Notes: generated by a model not told the origin, from the letters alone. A stretch of 24,414 bases of DNA from Chlorokybus atmophyticus (GCA_009103225.1 RHPI01002533.1:1729928-1754341); one strand, 5' to 3'; counted from the first letter of the stretch, positions 12,413-21,400 are shown. Program-made: numbers and translations.

Positions 12413-12517
12413 GTTTTCAATCCCCTGGCTGCCAGCAGCGGCGGCGGCGACGTGGCTGTGGTTGGTGGTGTTGGGGTAGGGGATTAAAGGGGGCGGTAGC
12501 ACCCCCCTCTTTACATT

Positions 12518-12533
12518 TGGTATCGGAGCGAGG
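12518..12533 (+). promoter_or_regulatory. Primer-binding site, initiator tRNA-Met-like
   Basis: TGGTATCGGAGCGAGG begins two bases after the LTR end. It differs at two positions from the plant initiator tRNA-Met PBS consensus TGGTATCAGAGCCAGG. Minus-strand DNA synthesis would start here. Confidence 0.6.
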
Positions 12534-13421
12534 GCGTGGGGGCCTGGGGGGGCGGCGACAGCTTCGGCGGCGGCGGGGCGCAGAGTCGGCAGTCGGCACA
12601 ACTCAATGCCGACGTCAGACCGGCGGCCTGACAGCGGCGGCAGCGGCGGCAACTAGCAGCCGCTACCCACTAGGGTGGGTAGTGATAGTTGTAAGCTAGT
12701 TGTTGTTGTTGTATAGTTGTATAGTTGTATAGCGCTGCTGTTGGCCTAGCCTAGCCTTGCCTTGCTTGCTTAGCCTAGCCTAGCTTGCCTGGCCTAGCCT
12801 AGCTTGTTAGTGTGAAGGGGAGGCGGCCACTCAGGCAGCCTCACCTCAAGTATTGCATCCCAGCACATCACTTGTAACTTAATATCACATATTACTTGTG
12901 ATTGTGCTCGTAGTTGGGGCTGCCACCACGTGGATTCGTGGTGGTGTAAGGGGGGGTTGTGGTTGTTTACACTTCTCCCACCCCAAGAAAGCAGTTTAAC
13001 GCCAACTTGGGCTGTTTTGGCCGCCATTCAGTGCGGTAGGGCCGCCAGATTCAATCTAAGCGGTCGATATCAAACCCTCGACTCACAACTTGTTGATATT
13101 GGCCTGTAGGGCTAATTCAACGAGAGTTTGGCAACTTTTGTGTCATTTACAATCGTGAGTTGAGCAGGGTTGTACAAAGTGCAAACTTTGAGTTGTTGTA
13201 GCTTGTGAACCGTTGCGTGGATTCGCGTGTGGTTTGTTTACAGGCGAGTGTCTTGTTGAGAGGTGTTGGGCAGTCATGTTATGGGCTGTTTAACCCAAGT
13301 ATAGCACCTTAAAATCAACGAAAAAGAAGCAACAAATTTTGACACTTTCAGAGTGCACAACTCGTGTGCTTGTGCACTCGTGCACTTGCAGACTTCTTGA
13401 CGGCTTGTCTCCTTGGGCAGG
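12534..13421 (+). other. Chromovirus untranslated leader with low-complexity blocks
   Basis: No coding sequence. Contains GGC-rich DNA, TTGTATAG repeats (about 12709-12732), a GCCTAGCCTTGC-type CCTAG repeat block (12743-12808) and small hairpins: CTACCCAC/GTGGGTAG near 12662-12681 and CCACCACG/CGTGGTGG at 12923-12944. The gag ATG follows. Confidence 0.6.
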
Positions 13422-14851
13422 ATGTCTCACCAAGGAGAGGAAGGAGGGATGTATCCCGTACCTGAGGATTCGTCCTATGAGCCATCAAGTGATGAGGAAG
13501 TGAAGCACTTAAAAACGAGTGGTGGTTACAGTGTTATTGAGGAGGAAGAAGCCAAGTCCAAGAGTGGTGAAGCTTCTTCAAAGAAGTCCTCTCATGATGA
13601 CCAACCTATGGACGCTCAGAGCATCATCGGGGTGGCCATAGCGAAGTACGCAACAGAGCTTGAAGCTCTTCTTGCTGCACACCCCCAGCTTCGCAAGGAA
13701 GTGTGGGATGAGTGGGCGCAGCAAGTCCGTAACGCATATGAGACGGACTTCGCGGCACTCCCCCGCGCAAGCAAGGAGATGGTGATTCGCATGATCGAGC
13801 ACGAGGTGACGCGTAATGTACCGCAACTCATGCACAGATTCGGCAGTGGCCACTCTTATGGCTACTTATGACAAACCAGGCCCGTATTTAGGCCAGAGGT
13901 TGGCGTTCGAGGCTCTCGCCTTATTGACGGTGGAAACTCAGCAGCGTTGCAAGGACCTCTTCTGGTACTTAAGGCCTGAGCTGGAGGAGAAGTTAGCTCG
14001 AGAAGAGCGCTCGACTGCACGCCTCGATGCTATGCAGTCCGAGTTGGTGGCATTACGCTAGCAGGTGGCCGGGGCTACCACAACTGTAGCAGGGACATCA
14101 GTTGGCCTACCCGTCACAGCGCTGAACAAGCCCGAGAAGTTCAAACCCAATGGGGCTGTGAACATTCATGATTGGGTGGTGAATGTAAAGCGCTACTTGG
14201 CTGCACTTCAGCAACCAGTTAGTGAGCATACATCTGTTGCTGAGTTGCTCATGCCACCTGACGCTTTGGCCAAGTGGGCGCGTCAAACGGAGGATGGTGC
14301 TTCCAAGACTGTAGAGGCATTGTTTCATTTCTTGGTGGCATGGACCCGACTGCTGCTGCTCGCATCAAGCTTTACCGGTTTGCGCAGAATGGTCGGGCGG
14401 CTTCAGTGTACTTGCAGGAGTTTCAGGCACTTGTTGGCCGTGTTAACAGTGGGCTCATGCCCATGGACAAGGCTGAGCAGTTTGACCTGTACAAGCGCGG
14501 CTTGGATGCGCGCTTGCGCGACCAGTTGTAGTACAACACGTCAACGGGGCAACCGTGGATTCCCGCGGACCTCGCAACCTTGCAGAGGTTGAGTGTGTAT
14601 CTGTTCAACGACATTGCTGCGGCTGTGCAGGACAAGTCACAGGTGGTGGCTTCAGTCAAGCCACATCGGGGAGGGGGGAAGCGGTTCCCTCCACAAAGTG
14701 CGCATGCGGCGAAAAAGGCCAAAACCGCATACGCACCTGCGAGTGATGCTACGCTTATTGCAGCACGCGCCTGCTACGTGTGCCATCAGCCAGGTCACAT
14801 TGCGAGAACTGCCCAACCCAGGGAAAGGGCAAGGCCAAGAAGGTTGAATAG
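13422..14851 (+). pseudogene. gag: gag-like polyprotein of the chromovirus (capsid and zinc knuckle), broken
   Basis: Gag forms the particle and packages element RNA. The ATG is at 13422 (MSHQGEEGG); the first 40 residues are acidic and Ser/Lys-rich. The frame shifts from 3 to 1 near 13850, hits TAG 14059-14061, returns to frame 3 near 14330 and ends with TAG 14849-14851. A coiled-coil-like ELEEKLAREERS lies just before the first stop. The capsid region shows YLQEFQALVGRV and FDLYKRGLDARLRDQL, typical of Ty3/gypsy Gag. The nucleocapsid knuckle CYVCHQPGHIAR is intact until one base is missing near 14810; the next frame supplies the NCP that would hold its last Cys. The TAG after a KGKAKK basic tail could be the original gag terminator. 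Confidence 0.8.
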
Positions 14852-15268
14852 GATTACGTCGTGACTGATGTACCTTCATTTAGTGGCCAGTTGCTAGTGT
14901 TACATGCAGCAAACTGGTTTAATGAATTGTCTCGTGTACACGTAATGACACATGCATGGCAAGCACATGATGAGCTGCCACTTTTTGATAGTGGAAAAGC
15001 GGATGACCAGGCTTGTGTGCTAGTGCATGTAGAATTTAACATGCTACCAGAAGTTTTGCGCACATTGTGTGAGTTATAAAATAAACACACGATTCTGAGT
15101 GTGGTTGTCATTGTGCCGAAGTATCATGGACTGTGGCTAAAGCATACTCGGGGGGGGACTGTGTTTAAACAATTCACAAAGCGTGAGACAGGGACATTGC
15201 GGTTTTCAGCAATATTGATTAACCCGCGCATCAGTCAAGGAATCTTGGCTACTTTCAAGGGCGAGTAG
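14852..15268 (+). pseudogene. Unassigned domain between gag and protease, possibly methyltransferase-like
   Basis: Directly after the gag TAG the same frame stays open (DYVVTDVPSFSGQLL...) to TAA 15077-15079. It then continues after the stop to TAG 15266-15268, about 135 codons in all. At about 15260 a frame change leads straight into the protease segment, so this was part of the polyprotein. Visible features are VLVHVEFNMLPEVLRTL, then ILSVVVIVPKYHGLWLKH and a GGTVFKQF stretch. The hydrophobic strand, helix, strand ending in VP and W pattern recalls the degenerate adenine-methyltransferase-like inserts (NPPF...LPW-like) of some retroelements, but the NPPF core is absent. Ordinary Ty3/gypsy elements have no domain here. 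I do not recognise it firmly. Confidence 0.45.
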
Positions 15269-15693
15269 TATCTTTATTGTGGACCTTCATAGGCACGGCA
15301 CAGAGTATTACTAGCTCGTTCTTGGTTGACACCGGGGCAACGCATAACTTCGTCGAAGAAAAATGGGTTATGCACAATAAGATAGCGTGTAACACCTCAG
15401 CATTCTCAGCTACTGGTGCTAGGGGTACGTTATCGGTAAAAGGTGAAATCAAGTTGAAAGTTAAGATTGGTAGTTATCAAGCAAAATTAACTTTCATCGT
15501 AGTACCCATTGACATAGTTGGTGTTGATGTGGTATTTGGCCAAGAATGGCAGAATGAAGTGTTTATGACATTGGATACTGCTGCACGACTGTGCACAGTA
15601 AAGAAGGGGCGTAAGCGCATCACTTTGTCCGTGCAGAGGTCGGATAGCTTGGAATACAAGCAAACAGACCCTGCGTTACTTACGGCGCTTTAA
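15262..15693 (+). pseudogene. Retropepsin-like aspartic protease
   Basis: FLVDTGATHNFVEEKW is the catalytic Asp-Thr-Gly loop with its following strand, and GVDVVFGQEWQNE is the conserved second half seen in Ty3/gypsy retropepsins. The enzyme dimerises and cuts the Gag-Pol chain. The frame is open back to about 15262 without an ATG, as expected for an internal polyprotein domain. TAA 15691-15693 interrupts the linker to RT; RT continues in the same frame. Confidence 0.9.
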
Positions 15694-16593
15694 GTGAAGC
15701 GTGCGTTACATAAAAACACACCTGCTTTTCTAATGCACTTAACGTCGAATGATGATATAGTGCCTGGCAATATAAAAGGTGTGGCGGACATCATTGAGAA
15801 ATTTCAAGATGTGTTCTCAGATGAGTTGCCGGGCTTACCCCCTGATCGAGGTGTCGAACACACAATACCTTTACTTCCTGATAGTGAGCCTCCAGTTCGG
15901 CCTATATACAAGTTGAGCCCTCGTGAGAGGGGGGAAATGGAAACAGAGATAGAAGAGTTATTGGAAAAGGGATTGATTGAACCAAGTTCTTCACCGTTTG
16001 GCGCACCCATATTGTTTGTTATGAAAAAGAATGGGAAGTTGCGCATGTGTGTGGATTACCGTGCTCTGAATAAGATCACGGTAAAGATCAGATACCCGTT
16101 GCCAAGAATTGATGATGTGTTTGACAAGTTGTCAGGGAATGCGTACTTTAGTACGCTAGACTTGACAAGCTGCTAACATCAAATCCGGATTCATCCTTTT
16201 GATGTCTATAAGACAGCATTCCGGACACCTACGGGCCATTATCAATACAAAGTGTTACCTTTTGGATTGACTAATGCACCCGCTGTGTTTCAGAAGGAAA
16301 TGAGTAAAATGTTTTGTGACATGCTTGGTCAACATGTCAGGATATACTTGGATGACATCATTGTATTTAGTAAAACAAAGGAAGAACATAGGCAACACTT
16401 GGAAGCGGTGTTTGCAAAATTGCACAAGCATCGTTTGTTGGCAAATCTCACCAAGTGTGATTTCTGTGGAACGGAGTTGCCCTTTCTTGGTCACATTGTG
16501 AGTGGTGCGGGTATCAAACCTGACCCTCGCAACGTGCAAATTGTGAAAGAGTGGCCCCAACCTCAGAATATCCATCAACTACGTCCTTTCTAG
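15694..16593 (+). pseudogene. Ty3/gypsy reverse transcriptase
   Basis: Continues in the protease frame. Motifs in order are the entry [32 protein letters not shown] and [11 protein letters not shown], then FSTLDLTSC with the first catalytic Asp. LPFGLTNAPAVFQKEM follows, then RIYLDDIIVFSKT with the catalytic pair at 16351-16356, and LPFLGHIVS. TAA 16174-16176 stands where this family normally has a Tyr before HQIRI, a simple nonsense change. The frame moves from 1 to 3 near 16580, inside the conserved connection LR...SFLGLANYFRKF. All catalytic aspartates are kept. Confidence 0.93.
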
Positions 16594-17140
16594 GGTTGGC
16601 AAACTATTTTCGCAAGTTCATGATGGGGTACTCGACAGTTGTCATGCCTTTGATTAAACTGTTGCATAAAGATGCCCCGTTCACTTGGACAACATCACAA
16701 GAAGTTGCTATGCAGAAGGTGAAGTTGGCTTTAACATCGGCGCCGGTGTTAGCACTGCCCAATTGGGACAAACACTTCACAGTGGTCAGTGACGCATCAA
16801 CACTTGGGTGTGGTGCGGTACTATTGCAAGATGGTAGACCTTGTGCTTATGAGAGTAGGAAGTTCATTCCTGCAGAGGTGAACTACACTACGACAGAGCA
16901 AGAACTATTGGGTATAATTCATACTCTCGAGACATGGAGATGTTACTTAGAGGGTGTTCAATTCACTGTTGTGACTGATCACAACCCGTTGGTGTAGTTC
17001 TCTACACAGCAAAACTTGTCGAGACGGCAAGCGCGCTGGAATGAGTTTTTGTCCAGGTTCACCTTTGATTGGGTGTATCGGCCGAACAGAACTGATGTGG
17101 CTGACCCTTTAAGTCGCTGCCCGTCATTACTGTCGGTGTT
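16594..17140 (+). pseudogene. Ribonuclease H domain of the chromovirus
   Basis: Frame 3 after the RT frameshift gives FLGLANYFRKFMMGYS, then the RNase H core VVSDASTLGCGAVLLQDG (Asp at 16791-16793), TTTEQELLG with the catalytic Glu, and VVTDHNPLV with the next Asp. TAG 16995-16997 falls right after it, where Tyr or similar is usual. The end of the domain, RRQARWNEFLSRF and DVADPLSR, follows in the same frame. It degrades the RNA strand of RNA-DNA hybrids during copying. Confidence 0.9.
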
Positions 17141-17188
17141 GCGCGCGCAGTTACTCGCGACACGCAGCACATTGTCTTCCAATGATTT

Positions 17189-18142
17189 GTGGAAACTGTT
17201 GTACAGGGGTACACTTTGGACTCGTGGTTTTCTAATGCAAACAACTTGCGAAAATTTAACAAACGTGACAATCTGTATCACATGAGCAGCAGTTTGGCGA
17301 TCCCGAATCATGCTGAACTGCGTGTAAAATGCATAGCGGATGTACATGATCCACCTTACGCTGGACACTTTGGTACTCGCAAGACCACTAAGGCAGCGCA
17401 ACAGTTGTATTGGTGGCCATCGTTGCCTGCTGATGTGAAGCGGTATGTGGACACGTGTGACAAATGTCAACGTGACAAACCGTTACGTCAAAAGCCCGCT
17501 GGGCTACTGCGGCCGTTACCAGTTCCTGACAGTAAGTGGGAAAGTGTGAGTATGGACCTTATCACTGAGCTCCCTGAGACAGCGTTGGGTCATACTGCGG
17601 TTGCAGTGTTTGTGGATCGTTTGACCAAAGTAGTTCACATTGTTCCTTGCCGTACGGAGCTAGGCTCCCGTGGTGTAGCAATGGTTTTTGTCGCGTCAGT
17701 GTTCAAGTTGCATGGCTTGCCTCACAATATTATCTCTGACCGTGACCCGAGGTTTGTGGCTTAGTTTTGAAAGTCGCTATGCAAACTCCTGCAGATACAA
17801 CAGCACATGAGTATCGCTTATCATCCGCAGACTGATGGTCAGACTGAACGCACCAATTAAGTGATTGAGGAAACCATTCGGCATTATGTGAGTCCGAATC
17901 AGTCTGATGGGATATTTATCTTCCAATGGCTGAGTTCGCGATTAACAATGCAAGAGAGCGTGCAGGAAACTCCGTTCTTCTTAGATTACGGAGTGCATCC
18001 ACAAAGTCCTGCGAGTATTAAGTTGCCAGCTAACGACTTGACTCGCGTGCCTGTAGCGCGCGAGATGGCTGCGGCCATGCAAGACAGGTTAGCATTTGCA
18101 AAGAGCTGTCTGCGCGCAGCGCAAGACCGACAGACATCTTAA
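17189..18142 (+). pseudogene. Integrase (H2C2 zinc-binding and DDE core)
   Basis: Frame 2 carries HDPPYAGHFGTRKT and YVDTCDKCQRDK, the His-His-Cys-Cys zinc site. Core residues are the first Asp in SVSMDLITELP, the second in HNIISDRDPRF and the Glu in HPQTDGQTERTN, after stops at 17762-17764 and 17858-17860. LPMAEFAINNA, a conserved integrase block, appears in another frame around 17919-17955 between two compensating frameshifts, and ESVQETPFFLDYG resumes the main frame. The spacing of the catalytic residues is normal for Ty3/gypsy integrases. Confidence 0.92.
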
Positions 18143-18470
18143 GCTGATAAGCATCGTAGGCATGGGGCCCGACTATGACGTGGGCAATTCGGTGCTTTCA
18201 AGCACTAAAACCATATCTATCAAGGGAGTGGGTACCCGCAAATTTTCCCTCGCTGGATAGGCCCTTTCAAAGTGGTTGATCGGGTCGGCACTCACACGTA
18301 TCGTTTGGACTTACCACATTCCAAACGAATACATGATGTGTTTCATGTGAGTTTACTGAAACCGTACCGTTTAAATGGTCGGGTTCAACCTCCTCCACCC
18401 CCAGTCGCAGTGGATGGCGATGATACTTTTTAGTATGAGGAGGAAAAAATCCAGAAGCGCATAGAAGCGC
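18143..18470 (+). pseudogene. Integrase C-terminal GPF module and truncated chromodomain
   Basis: After two short frame changes (about 18180 and 18240) the reading FPRWIGPFKVVDRVG, YRLDLP and RIHDVFHVSLLKPY gives the GPF/Y module typical of chromovirus integrases. A Pro run and acidic linker follow. TAG at 18431-18433 precedes YEEEKIQKR, which matches the first strand of a chromodomain (usually YEVEKIL). The rest of the chromodomain cannot be found: the sequence departs near 18470. Chromodomains direct insertion to modified histones. Confidence 0.8.
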
Positions 18471-19023
18471 ATCATACTATGCAAAAGCATATCATAACTT
18501 CAATAACGTGGGCACTTCATTAACCTTTGCATCTTTGCTCCAATGCATTAAAACAGATAAAAAATTCCACGGACATTGCGTACATACATGTTGATCTTTT
18601 AAATCTACAAGCTCAGCTGATAGCGTTGACTGCAGTATTGTATGTTTATATGATACTAAGTATACCCGATAGTTATTTATTGGATTGGAAAAGATGAGCA
18701 TCAGTTGGTGGTCTTCCATGTTCATTACGGATGCTACCATGTACTTATCTTTTTTATGCATACTTAATGCGTAAGGAATTACTGAGTTCAAATACCATTT
18801 CCACTTGTATGCGTACCATGTGAACATACGCGCCAACGCTTATCGTCACATTGTGTTGCAATAACATTTACGCATACGGCTCGTTGATAAGTATACATGT
18901 AAGCTGCAAGATTTTGTTGTGCAAGAGTCTATAGCACGGTGTATTATTTTATGAAGTCATATGGAGGTAGTGGTTAGTTGTAGTTTGTAAAAATAATTCA
19001 ACAGCAAGAGTATAAAAATGAAC
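18471..19023. other. AT-rich intergenic segment, no gene called
   Basis: Follows the truncated chromovirus. A minus-strand open frame of 114 codons (18492-18836) has normal-looking composition but no motif that I know, and is left uncalled. No LTR, PPT-LTR junction or tRNA-like element was seen here. Confidence 0.5.
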
Positions 19024-19092
19024 ATATGTGTAATATACTGCGTTGCCGTTTTACTATTGCAGTAAAACGGCAACGCAGTATATTACACATAT
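19024..19092 (+). repeat. Perfect hairpin, 32-bp arms, 5-base loop
   Basis: The left arm 19024-19055 (ATATGTGTAATATACTGCG...) is the exact reverse complement of 19061-19092; the loop is ATTGC. The fold is of the right size for a small-RNA precursor or a tiny fold-back transposon. It lies on the 3' side of the truncated chromovirus. No coding function. Confidence 0.97.
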
Positions 19093-19244
19093 CACGACCT
19101 TGCATACTGCCTTGCTCAAATGTTGGGTAGTAGTTTAAAAGTTCATGCACCATCAGTTGAGACCGTAAACCTACGGTGATCAACTTATCGGCAATCATGT
19201 ACTTAACTATATATTAATATTGAGTGATTAATTCGTGTATGCCG

Positions 19245-19248
<4 letters not shown>

Positions 19249-19278
<30 letters not shown>
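19249..19278 (+). repeat. (AT)n microsatellite
   Basis: About 15 uninterrupted AT units, ending four bases before the next hairpin. Confidence 0.95.
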
Positions 19279-19281
<3 letters not shown>

Positions 19282-19370
19282 ACCTCTTATATCACGAGAG
19301 CTACTCCGACAGAGTTGCTCTCATACCGCGACAGCAACTCCGACGGAGTAGCTCTCGCGGTATGAGAGGT
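19282..19370 (+). repeat. Imperfect 89-base hairpin with 27-bp outer arms
   Basis: The outer arm, from ACCTCTTATATCACGAGAG to CTACTCCG, pairs with CGGAGTAGCTCTCGCGG and on to AGAGGT with three mismatches. Inside, GAGTTGCT and AGCAACTC form a second stem. It resembles a small MITE sitting beside an AT run. Confidence 0.85.
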
Positions 19371-19383
19371 AGCGCCCAATCAC

Positions 19384-19439
19384 TTAGGGTTTCTCGCCTT
19401 GGCAGCCATAGCCTTGGCAGCCATAGCCAGAAACCCTAA
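19384..19439 (+). repeat. Hairpin with telo-box arms and two 15-base tandem units
   Basis: TTAGGGTTTCT (19384-19394) pairs perfectly with AGAAACCCTAA (19429-19439). The loop is mostly two copies of CCTTGGCAGCCATAG. AAACCCTAA is the plant telo-box sequence, also found in promoters, so it is not proof of a telomere. A GGCGTT-rich stretch follows (19450-19483). Confidence 0.75.
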
Positions 19440-19742
19440 TGTTTAGGGGCGCGTTGGCGTTGGCGTTGGCGGCGTTGGCAGGGGCAGAGACGGTGTTGGG
19501 GCTTAAAGGGGTGTAGGAGTTTGAGAAGCGGTGCCTCCGTTGGTGGGGACATGGTGGATTGGGGCGGCGTGGGCGTGGGCGCCAGGGGCTGGTGCAGCAG
19601 CATGGGGGGGTCAAAGCGCAAATCGACCAGGTTTGTTTTGTGTTGTGGGTAGTGTTTGTTATTGCAATGCTTGCTTCTGATTGCTGCTGCTGCTGTCGCT
19701 GCTAACTGTCACTGCTATAGCAGCAGCACCATCTTCCTTGTA

Positions 19743-20035
19743 GTTGATTGCTGCGCACAGCAACTTGTGTGTGCAGCAATCAACTGGTTGCTGAATTGCT
19801 GTGTGTTATGTCCTAGTAGCTAACAATAGCTACTAGGACATAACACACAGCAATTCAGCAACCTTGTCACTAATTGCAGTTGATTGCTGCGCACCGCAAC
19901 TTGTGTGCGCAGCAATTGACTTGTGGCTGAATTGAAGTTGCTGCGCTGTTGTTAACTTGTTATGACATTGCTGCTAGTTGCTAGTTGTTGTTAATTGCTA
20001 CGTACAGCAACTTGTGTGTGCAGCAATTAACTCGT
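19743..20035 (+). repeat. Three 42-base hairpin units of one family
   Basis: Units at 19743-19784, 19879-19920 and 19990-20031 share the pattern GTTGATTGCTGCGCAC, GCAACTTGTGTG and GCAGCAATCAAC, each folding with 16-17-base arms. Changes in one arm of unit 3 (GTTAATTGC) are matched in the other arm (GCAATTAAC), so the fold is conserved. A more diverged fourth unit starts near 20092. Confidence 0.85.
19786..19863 (+). repeat. Perfect hairpin, 36-bp arms, 6-base loop
   Basis: The left arm 19786-19821 (GGTTGCTGAATTGCTG...) is the exact reverse complement of 19828-19863; the loop is AACAAT. It sits between units 1 and 2 of the 42-base hairpin family and shares their GTTGCTGAATTGCTG-type words. 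Candidate small-RNA precursor or recent fold-back element. Confidence 0.97.
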
Positions 20036-20210
20036 TGATGTTGTGCAACTCTCAGAGGAGGCTCCGCGCAGTAACCTGGTTAGTTATTGTAGTCAATTGC
20101 TGCGCACAGAAATTGCTCTGAAATTGAGCTGCGCTGTTACTCAATTGCTGTGTTGAAGTTGCTACTAGTTACTATTTGTAGTTGCTATACCTTGCTTGTT
20201 GTTGTACATT

Positions 20211-20248
20211 GCTGGTAGCTGTATCTTGCTATCGGCACAGCCACCAGC
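20211..20248 (+). repeat. Small hairpin ending the hairpin island
   Basis: GCTGGTAGCTGT pairs with ACAGCCACCAGC with one mismatch around a 14-base loop. Confidence 0.7.
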
Positions 20249-20435
20249 AACACCTTGTTGTTAAGTGCTATTGCCGTTGTAGACAATGGATTAATGGTGT
20301 ATACTGCTATGCAGTGCAAACAAGGACACTCTAGAGGGGGAGAAAGCACAGGAGGACACTACTCCGCGCAGATCAAAGCATTTACGTCTGCCCCCATCAT
20401 TTCAGTACGCCTCCTGCTGCTCCTTGTCCTGCTGC

Positions 20436-20492
20436 TAAGATCTTGGAACTCGAAAATCTTGGAGTTCTTGACCTTGGAGGTCCAAGATCTTA
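20436..20492 (+). repeat. Inverted repeat related to the 11.0-kb tandem hairpins
   Basis: TAAGATCTTGGA and TCCAAGATCTTA are perfect 12-base arms, and the interior has CTTGGAGTT and CCTTGGAGG. The CCTCCAAGATCT core is the arm sequence of the tandem array at 11002-11289, so both belong to one dispersed family. Confidence 0.65.
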
Positions 20493-20656
20493 GACCTCCC
20501 TTAGCTGCCTGCTCTTAGAGGTTTAAGCATACATGGTGGCAGCACTGACAAAGAATACTCGTATGTCAATGATAAAATTTAAAGAGGGGTTGGACACAGC
20601 CTACCCTACTTGAAGGTATATGTGCTAACCAGGCAATGATGCGACCGCCATAGCAA

Positions 20657-20830
20657 ATGGACGCACACAACCCGGTGCTGGCATGCTTCTCGGCACTCAA
20701 AGAAGCGCAGCGCAAAGCGAAGGGGTGGAAGACAAAGCGGAGGACAGAGGGAGTAGACAGAGCGAGTCTGTCCATCCTGTGTTCAACCCCACCTCCTGTT
20801 GTACAAGAAGTAACAGCGCCGATTTGCTGA
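20657..20830 (+). CDS. Small hypothetical ORF, 57 aa
   Basis: ATG to TGA, product starting MDAHNPVLACFSALKEAQRK and basic in the middle. No family is recognised and nothing around it supports expression. A longer minus-strand frame overlaps it, so it may be chance. Listed because the stretch 20500-21400 otherwise holds only a (TTGC)5 run at 20984-21003. Confidence 0.12.
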   Translation: MDAHNPVLACFSALKEAQRKAKGWKTKRRTEGVDRASLSILCSTPPPVVQEVTAPIC

Positions 20831-21400
20831 ATCGATAGGATAGCGCGTGTGCGCTGCAACGCGCAGAGTTCCTAGCCATTATAGAGCGTGGAGCGGCGAC
20901 GGCAGCGGCGATGCCAGGCTAGGCGCCCGTGCCCATTCAATTGGCACCAATAATTGGTCTAGCCTCTTGCGACCTTTGCTTAATGCTTGCTTGCTTGCTT
21001 GCTGGTTATTGCATATGCTGCATAGTATGCTACGCATTGCCTAACGGACTTGCATTCGCATCATGCATTCACGGCTATTACCTGTGTAAGCATGGATGCA
21101 TATGCATTGCATCGTTTCAATGTGACTAGTCTTGCTGTTGTGCTTGTTCGAAGGGGCTCAGGGCAGGCATGGTTGGAACTCCATTTGCTTCATTGTGTGG
21201 AGTTCTCCAAATTCATAGCGATCCTGGCTTCTACCTAGCTATAGCATGTTTATTGCGTTATCGAGTGATTGTTGTATTTGTGACATTGCATATGCACGTA
21301 GGTTTGCATGTGCGAATTGCCTCTTGAATCTTTTGTGCACACCACACAGTAATCAACTTACTAAGTCAACGTGTTGTTGATTAACAAGGCCACATCTTAT

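Larger units (their letters stand above)
11782..12515 (+). repeat. 5' LTR of the chromovirus
   Basis: Boundaries are set by TGTAAC at 11782 and CTTTACA ending at 12515, which form the expected TG...CA short inverted ends (TGTAA/TTACA). A PBS begins two bases later. It holds an AATAAA at 12241-12246, a candidate polyadenylation signal, and a strong palindrome at 12328-12367. With no 3' LTR to compare, the start is inferred from the end motif and not proven. Confidence 0.55.
11782..18470 (+). mobile_element. Ty3/gypsy LTR retrotransposon, chromovirus type, 3'-truncated and degenerate
   Basis: Domain order is 5' LTR, PBS, leader, gag with CCHC knuckle, an extra domain, protease, RT, RNase H, integrase with H2C2 and DDE motifs, GPF module and the beginning of a chromodomain. 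The RT-RNase H-integrase order marks Ty3/gypsy, and the GPF module plus chromodomain mark chromoviruses, which insert into chromatin-marked sites. Stops lie at 14059, 14849, 15077, 15691, 16174, 16995, 17762 and about 17858, with frameshifts near 13850, 14330, 14810, 15260, 16580, 17280, 17910, 17960, 18180 and 18240. The copy is therefore old and inactive. The sequence becomes unrelated soon after 18470, inside the chromodomain, and no 3' LTR was found in the window. Confidence 0.9.

Noticed and set aside
13422-18142. Introns as an explanation for the frame changes in the chromovirus
   Set aside because: Breaks occur within conserved motifs, often as single-base shifts or single-codon stops, with no GT...AG gaps between them.
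18492-18836. 114-codon minus-strand ORF
   Set aside because: AT-rich single frame with no recognisable motif. It cannot be told from chance without expression or homologues.
19384-19621. Pro/Asn/Ala-rich minus-strand frame
   Set aside because: It translates the GGCGTT repeat and the tandem 15-mer.
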